Positions 32,981 to 42,010 of a DNA stretch of 42,780 bases are shown here, one piece after another. Origin of the DNA: Proteiniphilum sp. UBA5283 (GTDB lineage: Bacteria > Bacteroidota > Bacteroidia > Bacteroidales > Dysgonomonadaceae); NCBI GenBank assembly GCA_002408485.1, contig DHSP01000055.1, positions 1 to 42,780 of the forward strand, in the 5' to 3' direction. The position numbers and the translations under genes were made by a program. Positions within the stretch are counted from its first letter, which is position 1; each line of letters starts with the position of its first letter. A model generated the notes under the pieces. That model saw nothing but the letters and a program-made list of their open reading frames with translations, searched no databases and was not told the origin of the DNA.

Positions 32981-35032
32981 ATGAAACGTATTGTTGTCAT
33001 TTTGCTCTTTTGCTTCTTTACGGAATGTTTTATCAGCCTGCATGCACAGCAGGCCCGTTGGCACGAATATGTAGAGCAGCTGGCCGAAGAAGAGGGAATG
33101 AATGAAGCCGCCATCGAGAACCTGTTCCAGGAGTTGTTTCAGCTGGAAAGCAATCCTTTGGACCTAAACAGGGCTACACGCGATCAGCTGGAACGAATAC
33201 CCTTTCTTTCGTTGGAGGAAGTAACGGCCATCACAACCTTTCTAGAGAAAAACCGGCCCTTGTATTCTGTGTTCGAGCTGAGGAACGTTCCTTATCTCGA
33301 CATGGAGACGGTGGAGCGGATCCTACCGTTCTTTTATGCAGGCAACAACAAGCAGAATGTTTCAATGACACCCTCCGCCCTTCTTCATGGAGGCAAACAC
33401 GAGGCACAGTTGCGTTTCGATAAAACAGTCACTCCCCGTGCGGGATACGGTGATTTTTCCGACAGCATCCTCGCACGCTACCCCAACCGAAAATATCGGG
33501 GTGAAGATTTTTATACATCCCTCCGCTATTCGTTCCACTACCGCGATAAGATACAGATGGGGATCACCGCAGAGAAGGATGCAGGAGAACCTTTTTTCAA
33601 ACAAGGCTATCCCCGGGGATACGATCATTATGGCCTGCACCTGATCGCCCGGCATATTGGCATACTCAACACGGTGGCTTTGGGCGACTTTCGGCTCTCT
33701 TTCGGGCAGGGACTCATCCTGAACAACGATTTCATGATTGGCAAATCATGGAGCCCGGAAAACATCGTGCGCAGGACCCAACAACCTAAGCGCCATTTCT
33801 CTACGGCAGAAAGCGGTTTCTTCAGGGGTGCGGCTGCCGTAGCCGGGATCGGAGATTTCACCATCACGGCTTTCTATTCCCTCAAAGGTATCGACGCCAA
33901 CCTGTCGGAGGAGGGAACAATCACCTCATTTAAAACCGACGGACTGCATCGCACGCCCCTGGAGATAGCGAAAAAAAGGAACACGCGAGAGCAGGTGACG
34001 GGAGGGAACATCAACTATCGGAAAAACAGGTTTCAGGCTGGGATCAGCGGATTATATCATGCCTACGACAGAGTATATCAACCCTCCCCGAAGAAATACA
34101 ACCTCTATTATTTACGCGACTCCAACAATGGGAATGCAAGCATCGACTATTCCTACCAGCTGCCGGGATTTATCTTCGCAGGGGAAACCGCAATCTCGAA
34201 AAACGGCTCGGTAGCAACCCTGCATACCCTGCAATACAGGCCCTCTGCGGACATCTCTTTCTCTGCATTGCACCGCTACTACCCTATCTCCTATAACGCC
34301 CTTTACGCACAGGCTTTTTCAGAAGGGAGCAGCGTCCGCAATGAGCGGGGCCTTTTTCTGAGTGTCCTGTTCACTCCATTCAGGAGATTTTCCGTAAACA
34401 CGTACCTCGATATTGTGCGCTTTCCCTGGCTGAAATTTGGTGTGGACACACCATCAAAAGCGTTGGACTTTTATTTTCTGGGTACATGTACGCTCTCCAG
34501 CCAGTCGTTGGTGGACATCCGGTATAAGTACAAACAAAAAGAAAAGAACCTCTCCTGGCCCGATGAACAATCGACTTCCGTACTGCCGTATGCCACCCAT
34601 AAGCTCCGGCTCCGGTATACCCATTCAGCTAAAAACGGATGGGAATTCCGGACGACGGCCGACATGGCTCGTTACACGGAAAAACACTTCCCGCCGGAAA
34701 ACGGATACATGCTCTCACAAAACATTGGCTATCGCGGAAAAAGTCCTGTATCTGGGGATTTCTATGTGGCTTTTTTTGATGCGAACACTTACGATGTGCG
34801 GCTTTACTCCTACGAGCGGAATCTGCTCAACTCGTTCTATATGCCCTCCTTCTACGGCAAGGGGTCGCGACTGGCATTGTCGGTTAAGCATAACGCCTCG
34901 TCTACCCTGACCCTTTCTATGAAGGCAGGCCATACCCGCTACTTCAACCGCCACACCATTGGTAGTGGCACGGAACAAATCGATGGCAAACGGAGAACCG
35001 ACCTCTTCTTCTATCTACGCTGGAAGTTCTGA
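32981..35032 (+). CDS. Helix-hairpin-helix protein fused to a probable outer-membrane barrel
   Basis: A 683-residue protein with a signal peptide (VVILLFCFFTECFISLHAQ). Residues about 45-125 carry a ComEA-like HhH segment (NPLDLNRATRDQLERIPFLS, FELRNVPYLDMETVERILPF). The remaining 550 residues alternate polar and aromatic residues in long beta strands and end in FFYLRWKF, with the C-terminal Phe usual for outer-membrane barrels. HhH domains normally bind DNA, so its place outside the cytoplasm is notable. A role in DNA binding or uptake is a guess; the HhH fold may simply bind a protein. A family of such HhH proteins is common in Bacteroidetes, without a known function. Confidence 0.8.
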   Translation: MKRIVVILLFCFFTECFISLHAQQARWHEYVEQLAEEEGMNEAAIENLFQELFQLESNPLDLNRATRDQLERIPFLSLEEVTAITTFLEKNRPLYSVFELRNVPYLDMETVERILPFFYAGNNKQNVSMTPSALLHGGKHEAQLRFDKTVTPRAGYGDFSDSILARYPNRKYRGEDFYTSLRYSFHYRDKIQMGITAEKDAGEPFFKQGYPRGYDHYGLHLIARHIGILNTVALGDFRLSFGQGLILNNDFMIGKSWSPENIVRRTQQPKRHFSTAESGFFRGAAAVAGIGDFTITAFYSLKGIDANLSEEGTITSFKTDGLHRTPLEIAKKRNTREQVTGGNINYRKNRFQAGISGLYHAYDRVYQPSPKKYNLYYLRDSNNGNASIDYSYQLPGFIFAGETAISKNGSVATLHTLQYRPSADISFSALHRYYPISYNALYAQAFSEGSSVRNERGLFLSVLFTPFRRFSVNTYLDIVRFPWLKFGVDTPSKALDFYFLGTCTLSSQSLVDIRYKYKQKEKNLSWPDEQSTSVLPYATHKLRLRYTHSAKNGWEFRTTADMARYTEKHFPPENGYMLSQNIGYRGKSPVSGDFYVAFFDANTYDVRLYSYERNLLNSFYMPSFYGKGSRLALSVKHNASSTLTLSMKAGHTRYFNRHTIGSGTEQIDGKRRTDLFFYLRWKF

Positions 35033-35165
35033 CAGATCTGTGTCCCATGTCATGGACAGCTACGGAAGGAAACACAATCATCGGCACGATTGGCAGTGAG
35101 CTACACGAGGAAGTCGAGAGGAAGTCGATAGTTTTTTGTATTTTTGATGCCAAATTCTGAAATGT

Positions 35166-37040
35166 ATGTCCCATCCTCTCTTACAAATTGACACGCTCAC
35201 AAAAAGCTTCGGAGACCTTCTGCTCTTTCGCGATATCTCATTCGGCATCGCCGAGGGCGATAAAATTGGACTAATCGCCCGCAACGGATCGGGAAAAACT
35301 ACCCTATTGAACATCATTGCGGGAAAGGAAAACTACGATAACGGCAGGGTGGTATTCCGCAACGACATCCGGTTTGCTTATCTGGAACAATCACCACAGT
35401 TCGACCCGAAACTATCCGTGCTCGAAGCCTGCTTCAGCGTCGACAACGAAACGGTAAAACTGATTGCCCGCTATGAAGAGATGCTCTCCACCAAAGATCA
35501 TACCGGACTCGACGAGCTGTTGTTGCAAATGGATCTGCTTAAAGCATGGGATTACGAGCAACGCATTAAACAGATCCTCACTCAACTCAATATCACCAAC
35601 TTTCACCAGAAGATGGGCGAGCTTTCCGGTGGTCAGGTGAAACGGGTGGCACTGGCCAATGTGCTTATCAGCGAGCCCGAACTGGTCATCATGGATGAGC
35701 CGACCAACCACCTCGACCTGGAAATGGTGGAGTGGCTTGAGGAGCACCTGAATCGTAACCGCATGAGCCTGCTTATGGTGACACACGACCGGTATTTCCT
35801 GGACCGTATCTGCACACAAATTCTGGAAATCGACGAACAACAACTCTTCTCCTATAAAGGAAACTTCTCCTACTACCTGGAGAAAAGAGATGAACGGATA
35901 ACAGCACAAAACACGGAGGTGGAGCGTGCCCGAAACCTGATGCGGAAAGAACTGGACTGGATGCGCCGTCAGCCCCAGGCGCGCGGCACCAAGGCAAAAT
36001 CGCGCATCGACGCCTTTTATTCGCTGGAAGAGAAGGCACAACGACGACGCGAGGAGGACAACGTCCGCCTGGCAGCGCGGGGAACTTATATCGGAAAAAA
36101 GATCTTTGAGGCGAAACATGTATGTAAGCGATTTGGCGACATCCGCATCACAGACGACTTTAGTTACGTCTTCTCACGCTACGAAAAAATGGGCATTGTG
36201 GGAAATAACGGAACCGGGAAATCAACATTCGTGCGGATGTTGCTTGACAAGGAAACACCCGACAGCGGTAGCTTCGAGATTGGCGAAACGGTGAACTTCG
36301 GTTATTACAGCCAGGAAGGATTACAATTTGACGAGCAGATGAAAGTGATCGATGTGGTGCAGAATATTGCCGAGGTGATTGACCTTGGCAATGGCAGGAA
36401 GCTTACCGCTTCGCAATTCCTGCAACATTTTCTCTTTCCTCCCGAAAAACAACACAACTATGTGTACAAACTCAGTGGCGGTGAGAAAAGACGGCTCTAC
36501 CTGTGCACCGTGCTGATTACCAATCCCAACTTTCTGGTGCTGGACGAACCGACCAACGACCTGGACATCATCACCCTGAATGTCCTGGAAGAGTACCTGA
36601 CCGGATTCAACGGATGCCTTATCGTGGTGTCACACGACCGCTACTTTATGGACAAGGTGGTGGATCATCTGCTGGTATTTCATGGCAACGCCAAAATACA
36701 GGATTTTCCCGGTAACTACACCCGGTACCGCGAATGGAAAATAGAGGAGCAAAAAAAACAGACTGAAGAGGTAAAAATAACAAAACAGGAATCCGAACAG
36801 CGAAGGAGCAGGACAACGGATGAAAAAAAGAAGCTCACTTTCAAGGAGAGACGTGAATTCGAAGCTTTGGAAACAGAGATAGAACAGCTCGAAAAGGAGA
36901 AAATAGCCATCTCCGAAGCACTATCCTCGGGGAACCTGCCTTCCGGAGAACTGATGGAAAAATCTTCCCGCCTTTCGGAGATTATGACCCAGATCGACGA
37001 AAAAACAATGCGTTGGCTCGAACTAAGTGAACTGGCGTAG
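35166..37040 (+). CDS. uup: ABC-F family ATPase, Uup-like
   Basis: A 624-residue ABC-F protein with two ATPase domains and no membrane part. Domain 1: Walker A RNGSGKTTLLN, signature LSGGQVKRVAL, Walker B LVIMDEPTNHLDL. Domain 2: GNNGTGKSTFVRML, LSGGEKRRLYL, FLVLDEPTNDLDI. Between them is the ABC-F interdomain linker, and the last 90 residues form a charged coiled coil (FKERREFEALETEIEQLEKE) like the Uup C-terminal domain. ABC-F proteins act on the ribosome; Uup also affects DNA recombination in other bacteria. An antibiotic-resistance type is less likely given the Uup-like tail. A -7-like TATTTTTG lies at 35139-35146. Confidence 0.92.
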   Translation: MSHPLLQIDTLTKSFGDLLLFRDISFGIAEGDKIGLIARNGSGKTTLLNIIAGKENYDNGRVVFRNDIRFAYLEQSPQFDPKLSVLEACFSVDNETVKLIARYEEMLSTKDHTGLDELLLQMDLLKAWDYEQRIKQILTQLNITNFHQKMGELSGGQVKRVALANVLISEPELVIMDEPTNHLDLEMVEWLEEHLNRNRMSLLMVTHDRYFLDRICTQILEIDEQQLFSYKGNFSYYLEKRDERITAQNTEVERARNLMRKELDWMRRQPQARGTKAKSRIDAFYSLEEKAQRRREEDNVRLAARGTYIGKKIFEAKHVCKRFGDIRITDDFSYVFSRYEKMGIVGNNGTGKSTFVRMLLDKETPDSGSFEIGETVNFGYYSQEGLQFDEQMKVIDVVQNIAEVIDLGNGRKLTASQFLQHFLFPPEKQHNYVYKLSGGEKRRLYLCTVLITNPNFLVLDEPTNDLDIITLNVLEEYLTGFNGCLIVVSHDRYFMDKVVDHLLVFHGNAKIQDFPGNYTRYREWKIEEQKKQTEEVKITKQESEQRRSRTTDEKKKLTFKERREFEALETEIEQLEKEKIAISEALSSGNLPSGELMEKSSRLSEIMTQIDEKTMRWLELSELA

Positions 37041-37086
37041 GGTCTCTTTAGAATGATTTTAAATAATAAACAGCAAGCTGTCTCTC

Positions 37087-37117
37087 TTTTCCCGATCCAA
37101 AAAATAGACTATATTTG
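37087..37117 (+). promoter_or_regulatory. Promoter of the rubrerythrin gene
   Basis: A clear -7 TATATTTG (37110-37117) with a weak -33 (TTTT, 37087-37090) at 19 bases. Predicted start near 37122, about 36 bases before the ATG at 37158. This excludes a longer frame that begins upstream at 37053. Confidence 0.55.
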
Positions 37118-37157
37118 TATGCACTATGATTTGAACTTATTAATAAAACCAACCATT

Positions 37158-37736
37158 ATGAAAAGTGTGAAAGGAACCCAAACCGAACTAAATCTCATGA
37201 AGTCCTTTGCAGGGGAATCACAGGCACGCATGCGCTATACCTTTTTTGCGAAGGAGGCAAAAAAAGAGGGATACGAACAGATTGCGGCTATTTTTCAGGA
37301 AACAGCCGACCAGGAGATGACCCACGCAAAGAGGATGTTCAGATATCTTGAGGGAGGCATGGTGGAAATTACGGCATCCTTTCCTGCTGGCTTGATCGGG
37401 ACCACGGCTGAGAACCTGAAGGCAGCAGCCGAAGGGGAAAACGAAGAATGGACCGAACTTTACCCCCACTTTGCCGACGTAGCCGAGCAGGAAGGGTTCA
37501 AGGAGATTGCCACCATGTACCGAATGATAGCCAAAGCAGAAGCCATCCACGAAGAACGTTACCTAAAGCTGCTGGAACGGGTTGTTAACGGCACCGTATT
37601 TATCCGCGAAGAGGAGATCGACTGGATATGCCGCCACTGCGGATATGTATATACCGGCAAAAAGCCGCCGAAAAACTGCCCTACCTGCCTACATCCTCAG
37701 GCCTACTTCGAACCAAAAAACGAAGCATATTATTGA
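37158..37736 (+). CDS. rbr: Rubrerythrin
   Basis: A 192-residue non-haem iron protein that reduces hydrogen peroxide in anaerobes. The ferritin-like domain supplies the di-iron ligands: Glu in FAGESQARMRY, ETADQEMTHAKR, and EQEGFKEIATMYRMIAKAEAIHEERY. The C-terminal rubredoxin-type iron centre has Cys pairs in ICRHCGYVYTG and NCPTCLHP. All ligands are present. The ATG at 37158 gives the usual length. It stands alone between a promoter and a terminator and would protect an anaerobe against oxygen exposure. Confidence 0.97.
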   Translation: MKSVKGTQTELNLMKSFAGESQARMRYTFFAKEAKKEGYEQIAAIFQETADQEMTHAKRMFRYLEGGMVEITASFPAGLIGTTAENLKAAAEGENEEWTELYPHFADVAEQEGFKEIATMYRMIAKAEAIHEERYLKLLERVVNGTVFIREEEIDWICRHCGYVYTGKKPPKNCPTCLHPQAYFEPKNEAYY

Positions 37737-37755
37737 CTTTCGTGAACGATAAAAA

Positions 37756-37787
37756 ACTGGCCCCGAAAACCGGGGTCAGTTTTTTTT
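37756..37787 (+). terminator. Intrinsic terminator after rubrerythrin
   Basis: ACTGGCCCCG (37756-37765) pairs with CGGGGTCAGT (37771-37780) with one G-T pair and a 5-base loop, followed by seven more T. It begins 20 bases after the rubrerythrin stop. Confidence 0.92.
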
Positions 37788-37829
37788 AAAATGCCGCAGG
37801 GAACACCTGCTCGCTTATTTTAAAATCCA

Positions 37830-38582
37830 ATGACTGTGATGCCATATAACGAACTTTTTGCCCGCACCGGGCTGCTGATTGGCTCAGCGGCCATGAAACA
37901 AATTGCCTCTAAAAAGGTGATCCTTTTTGGGGTGGGCGGTGTTGGCAGCTGGTGTGCCGAAGGGCTGGTCCGCAGCGGGATCATGCACCTGACATTGGTA
38001 GACTCCGACCGGGTGGCTACAGCCAACATCAACCGGCAATTGCCTGCCACCACCACCACAATCGGAGAGCTGAAGGTGGAGGTAATGAAAAAAAGACTGC
38101 AGGAGATCAACCCCGATGCAGAGATATCCGCGATCCCCGAAATATACAGTGCATCCTCCTCGGAGTCGTTTCACCTTGAGCAGTATGACTACATCATTGA
38201 TGCCATCGACTCACTCTCCCACAAAACTCATCTGCTTGTTACCGCTTCCCACACGGATGCCACCGTCTTTTCCTCCATGGGAGCAGCACTTAAGCTGGAC
38301 CCACAACAGGTGCGGGTAGCCGAGTTCTGGAAGGTGCGCGGATGCAAGCTGGCATCGGCATTGCGGCAATACATGAGAAAAGGAGAAAAACCTGCAAAAA
38401 AAATCCTCTGTGTGTATAGCGAAGAACTGCTCACAAACAAAGGAGAGGAGGTATTGGAGATGGCCGGCGAAAACAGCAGCTTTAAAAAAGCACGCATCAA
38501 CGGCACCATGGTGCAGGTGACCGCTGTCTTCGGCTTCACCCTCTCGGGCCTTGTGATCCAGGATATCCTGAATCATACCTGA
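37830..38582 (+). CDS. tcdA: tRNA threonylcarbamoyladenosine dehydratase TcdA
   Basis: An E1-like enzyme that uses ATP to cyclise t6A37 of tRNA to ct6A. The 250-residue protein begins with the family motif ELFARTGLLIGS, has the ATP-binding loop ILFGVGGVGSWCAEGL, the Asp-containing LVDSDRVATANINRQ, and DAIDSLSHKTHLL. A Cys-containing segment follows (GCKLASALRQYM). The ATG at 37839 is an alternative start. Together with tsaE in this window it belongs to the same modification pathway, though it is not linked to it. Confidence 0.92.
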   Translation: MTVMPYNELFARTGLLIGSAAMKQIASKKVILFGVGGVGSWCAEGLVRSGIMHLTLVDSDRVATANINRQLPATTTTIGELKVEVMKKRLQEINPDAEISAIPEIYSASSSESFHLEQYDYIIDAIDSLSHKTHLLVTASHTDATVFSSMGAALKLDPQQVRVAEFWKVRGCKLASALRQYMRKGEKPAKKILCVYSEELLTNKGEEVLEMAGENSSFKKARINGTMVQVTAVFGFTLSGLVIQDILNHT

Positions 38583-38631
38583 TCCACGCCTCTTGCGAGG
38601 TAGCCACTTATCGTTTCTACTCACATAATCA

Positions 38632-38661
38632 TTGACGAAACAGACATTTTTCTTACCTTTG
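38632..38661 (+). promoter_or_regulatory. Promoter of argS
   Basis: TTG (38632-38634), a 19-base spacer and TACCTTTG (38654-38661) match the consensus. Predicted start near 38667, about 19 bases before the ATG at 38686. The in-frame start at 38632 coincides with the -33 element and so cannot be used. Confidence 0.66.
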
Positions 38662-38685
38662 CGCTTTCAATCAGCTACTTTAATT

Positions 38686-40479
38686 ATGCAAATCGAAAAT
38701 ATCCTTCAGGATGCCATTATCTCTGCGATAAAGGAACTTTATCATGCCGACGTGGAGCCGGCACAGATCACGCTGCAGAAAACAAAAAAAGAGTTCAAAG
38801 GCCATTATACCCTGGTGACTTTTCCGCTACTGAAACTCTCCAGGAAAAAACCGGAAGAGACGGCAGAGGAGATAGGCAACTATCTTTCTCAGCAATCGAC
38901 CATAATTGCAGCATACAACGTGATCAAGGGATTTCTGAACCTCACCATCTCCTCCCGCGTGTGGACAGCACTCCTCGAAGAGATCAACTCGAAGCCCGAA
39001 TTTGGCTTCACGCCGGTAGCCGACGAAGCACCGCTTTACATGGTGGAGTACTCTTCCCCCAACACAAACAAGCCGCTTCACCTGGGACATGTACGCAACA
39101 ACCTGCTTGGACACGCACTGAGCGAGGTGCTGCGTGCCAACGGCAAACGGGTGGTGAAGACCAATATCGTGAACGATCGAGGTATCCACATCTGTAAGTC
39201 GATGCTGGCATGGCAAAAATGGGGCAACGAAGAAACTCCGTCCACAACAGGGAAGAAGGGAGACCACCTGATCGGCGACTACTACGTTCTGTTTGACAAA
39301 AAATATAAGGAAGAGCTGGCTGCCTTACAGGAAAAAGGGCTCACCAGGGATGAAGCCGAGGCACAGTCGCTGCTGATGGAGGAGGCCCGGGAGCTGTTGC
39401 GCAGATGGGAGGCACACGATCCTGCCACCATGAGCCTCTGGAAGATGATGAACGACTGGGTCTACGACGGCTTCGACGAGACCTACCGGCAGATGGGCGT
39501 CTCGTTCGACAAGATCTACTACGAGTCACAGACCTACCTTGCCGGGAAAGAGGAAGTGCTGCGTGGATTAAAGGAAGGACTTTTTTATCAGAAAGAGGAT
39601 GGTTCGGTATGGGCAGATCTCACTTCATGCGGACTGGATCACAAGCTGCTGCTCCGCGCCGACGGCACCTCCGTCTACATGACCCAGGATATCGGTACTG
39701 CCAAGTTGCGTTTCGACGATTATCCCATCGACACCATGCTCTATGTGGTGGGCAACGAACAGAATTATCATTTTCAGGTGCTCTCCATCCTGCTTGACAT
39801 GCTCGGATTTGAGTTCGGAAAGGGGCTGGTTCATTTCTCCTACGGAATGGTGGAACTACCCGAAGGCAAAATGAAATCGCGCGAAGGAACCGTGGTGGAT
39901 GCCGACGACCTGATGGCTGAGATGATTGCCACCGCACGGGAGACCTCACAGGAACTGGGCAAGCTGGAGGACGTAACGCCTGAGGAGGCCGGCCGTGTCG
40001 CAACCATGATTGGAATGGGGGCGTTGAAATACTTCATTCTGAAAGTAGATCCGAAAAAAAACATGACTTTCAATCCGAAAGAATCCATCGATTTTAACGG
40101 GAATACCGGCCCATTCATTCAATACACTCACGCCCGCATTCAGTCGATCCTGCGAAAAACAAGGGAACAGGGCATCACGATCCCGGAACAACTGGAACAA
40201 ACCCTCCCGCTTTCAGAGAAGGAAGAGGGGCTGGTGCAGTTGCTGGCCGAGTTTGAGACGGTGGTAAAACAGGCCGGAGCGGAATACAATGTCTCGCTGA
40301 TTGCCAACTATGTCTACGACCTGGCGAAGGAGTACAACCAGTTTTATCACGACCACCCCATGCTGCGCGAGGAAAACTCTGCCCTGCGCAACTTCCGGTT
40401 GTTGCTGTCAAAAAACATTGCCCTCACCATCAAAAAGGGGATGTCGCTCTTCGGCATCGACGTACCGGAACGGATGTAA
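38686..40479 (+). CDS. argS: Arginyl-tRNA synthetase
   Basis: Class I synthetase charging tRNA-Arg. The 597 residues give full length: N-terminal additional domain (1-110), catalytic core with HIGH motif as PNTNKPLHLGHVRNNLLG, the insertion region, KMSKS-equivalent GKMKSREGTVVDADD, and the C-terminal DALR anticodon-binding domain (from about 470; EYNVSLIANYVYDLAKEYNQ). The KMSKS motif is the divergent form normal for many ArgRS. The start is fixed by the promoter just upstream. Confidence 0.97.
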   Translation: MQIENILQDAIISAIKELYHADVEPAQITLQKTKKEFKGHYTLVTFPLLKLSRKKPEETAEEIGNYLSQQSTIIAAYNVIKGFLNLTISSRVWTALLEEINSKPEFGFTPVADEAPLYMVEYSSPNTNKPLHLGHVRNNLLGHALSEVLRANGKRVVKTNIVNDRGIHICKSMLAWQKWGNEETPSTTGKKGDHLIGDYYVLFDKKYKEELAALQEKGLTRDEAEAQSLLMEEARELLRRWEAHDPATMSLWKMMNDWVYDGFDETYRQMGVSFDKIYYESQTYLAGKEEVLRGLKEGLFYQKEDGSVWADLTSCGLDHKLLLRADGTSVYMTQDIGTAKLRFDDYPIDTMLYVVGNEQNYHFQVLSILLDMLGFEFGKGLVHFSYGMVELPEGKMKSREGTVVDADDLMAEMIATARETSQELGKLEDVTPEEAGRVATMIGMGALKYFILKVDPKKNMTFNPKESIDFNGNTGPFIQYTHARIQSILRKTREQGITIPEQLEQTLPLSEKEEGLVQLLAEFETVVKQAGAEYNVSLIANYVYDLAKEYNQFYHDHPMLREENSALRNFRLLLSKNIALTIKKGMSLFGIDVPERM

Positions 40480-40612
40480 AGTAACTGAACGGAAAACTGA
40501 GAGGCCCACATTCTACCCACAGGCCAGCTCCATGCTCCTGAATTACCGCTTGCGCATGCAACTGTCAGCATTCTGATTTATTTCATCATGATAGCCGGTG
40601 TTTTTTCATAAT

Positions 40613-41503
40613 TTAAAACAATTGTTTCTGTTCGCTTGCAAATGCCGGAACGTGCAGCCTCAAATTCAGCCTTTTATTGAGTTTTCCAATCAGGTAAGCT
40701 GAAAAGAGAGGCGATGATTTTTCCACATTCTGATGCACGAAAAAAGAGAGTTGCCTCAGTCCGGCCTTATTCCATTGCACAATTCGTTCTACCCAATCGT
40801 CTATGCGATGGTAATCAATTTGATCCACATTGCATCCCACAAAACGGATGAAGGCTGTGGAAGTAGTCAGCCGCATGTGCATCATATCGCGTCTGCCGGC
40901 AGTGTCGACAATTACATTGGCGGTATGCTGTGTTTCCAGAAATCGACAGTATTCGTTCCAGACATCTTTGTCCCGATACCATTCTTTGCCGCGTACTTCA
41001 ACCGCCAGCGGAATGGCTTTTGGAAAGTCTGAGACAAACGCTTTCAGCTTGTCGAAACCCTTGATGCCGAAGTTTTCGTGCAGTTGTAGAAAACAAACTC
41101 CCAGCTTTTCCTCGAAGTGAGAAATGGCATCGCAATAGAGCTTTGTCAGCTCTTCCACATTGTCCAGCCTGCGCATATGAGTGATCGATTGTGTAATTTT
41201 TGGGAAAAACTTAAATCCCTCAGGCGTCTTATCTTTCCATTTTAGAATCTGCTCAGCCTTCGGCATATTGTAAAAAACGGAGTTCATCTCAATGGAATTA
41301 AACTGCCGGGAATAATAGGTGAGTTCATCTTTTGTGCCTTTTGGATAAAAATCCTTCAAATCGGTTTTGTTCCATTTGGCACAACCTACATAAACTTCCA
41401 AAGGATCATCAATCTCTCTCTCCAAAATTCTCAGCGTAGCTGCATCATCGGCAGGAATGCTGAAATCTACGACCGTGGGGTCGTCTACTTTTCCGAAATT
41501 CAT
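40613..41503 (-). CDS. DUF72 (YecE-like) TIM-barrel protein
   Basis: A 296-residue DUF72 protein with the family opening VYVGCAKWNKTDLKDFYP, the segment FNSIEMNSVFYNMPKAEQIL, KFFPKITQSITHMRR, and LQLHENFGIKGFDKLKAF. Members have a TIM-barrel fold with a conserved polar pocket but no proven reaction. The ATG at 41503 is preceded by the strong ribosome site GAGAGGAG. It lies right after the broken TolB-like gene and may share its promoter. Confidence 0.88.
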   Translation of the reverse strand: MNFGKVDDPTVVDFSIPADDAATLRILEREIDDPLEVYVGCAKWNKTDLKDFYPKGTKDELTYYSRQFNSIEMNSVFYNMPKAEQILKWKDKTPEGFKFFPKITQSITHMRRLDNVEELTKLYCDAISHFEEKLGVCFLQLHENFGIKGFDKLKAFVSDFPKAIPLAVEVRGKEWYRDKDVWNEYCRFLETQHTANVIVDTAGRRDMMHMRLTTSTAFIRFVGCNVDQIDYHRIDDWVERIVQWNKAGLRQLSFFVHQNVEKSSPLFSAYLIGKLNKRLNLRLHVPAFASEQKQLF

Positions 41504-41518
41504 ATGAAACTCCTCTCA

Positions 41519-41861
41519 TCAATCATGATTGATATACCTTACAAATGCCAGACGATTCCCATCGAGGGTCAGTCCATGGTCGTTGTTTGTTACACCGGTC
41601 AGCAAATCGGGTATCGATGATGCCAAGTTTTTTTCCCTTGAGAGATATCCTTTCCAATTTTCCGTTTGCATTGATAATCAAATATTTTCCGTCGCGGAAC
41701 CAGTTGGGTGTTTCAAAATGACTCTTTTCGCGCAGGATAACCGTTTCCTTTCCGGTTTTTATATTGAGCAGCACCAGCTCGCTTTCAAGATTTAGTGGAA
41801 CCTGAGCAAGCGCTGCCATAGACATAAAAGCAGATAAAACAATAAAAAAGAGTTGTTTCAT
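41519..41861 (-). pseudogene. Truncated and frameshifted TolB/PD40-like gene
   Basis: The first 90 residues fit the start of a TolB-like beta-propeller protein: signal peptide (LFFIVLSAFMSMAALAQ), then VLLNIKTGKETVIL, FETPNWFRDGKYLIINANGK and IDTRFADRC. After Cys the frame reads NKQRPWTDPRWESSG, unlike the family. One frame over, the same DNA gives NNDHGLTLDGNRLAFV, the expected next repeat (NNDHG, DGKxLA). A small insertion (an extra AACA-like duplication at about 41584-41592) explains the shift. Even the corrected frame stops after about 8 further residues (stop at 41519-41521), so most of the usual length of about 290 residues is missing. It is thus a remnant. A sequencing error could explain the shift but not the truncation. 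Confidence 0.72.
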
Positions 41862-41935
41862 ATCGTCGGTCCTTTGAAAATAATTTGACTAAGATGAGTA
41901 GGAACAGCAAATGTAATAATTATTTTATTTCAACC

Positions 41936-41972
41936 AATTATGCTTTTTTGCATAATGCTTTTTTGCATAATT
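41936..41972. repeat. Tandem 15-bp palindromic repeat over a promoter
   Basis: TGCTTTTTTGCATAA occurs twice in perfect tandem (41941-41955, 41956-41970). Each unit holds T6 between GC-containing arms, and the whole block is a palindromic array: AATTATGC at the left (41936-41943) is the reverse complement of GCATAATT at the right (41965-41972). The second unit carries the -33 element of the downstream promoter. Confidence 0.85.
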
Positions 41973-41992
41973 GGGAAAGCTGTATATCTTTG
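41962..41992 (+). promoter_or_regulatory. Promoter of the AAA ATPase gene
   Basis: TTTG (41962-41965, inside the second repeat copy), a 19-base spacer and TATCTTTG (41985-41992) match the consensus. Predicted start near 41998, a leader of about 13 bases before the ATG at 42011. Confidence 0.7.
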
Positions 41993-42010
41993 TAGAAAAA
42001 CTATGCGAGT

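Noticed and set aside
35166..37040. Antibiotic-resistance ABC-F protein
   Set aside because: The C-terminal coiled coil and interdomain features look like housekeeping Uup; there is no linkage to mobile or resistance genes.
38632..38685. Upstream in-frame start of argS
   Set aside because: It coincides with the -33 element of the promoter and adds residues not found in arginyl-tRNA synthetases.
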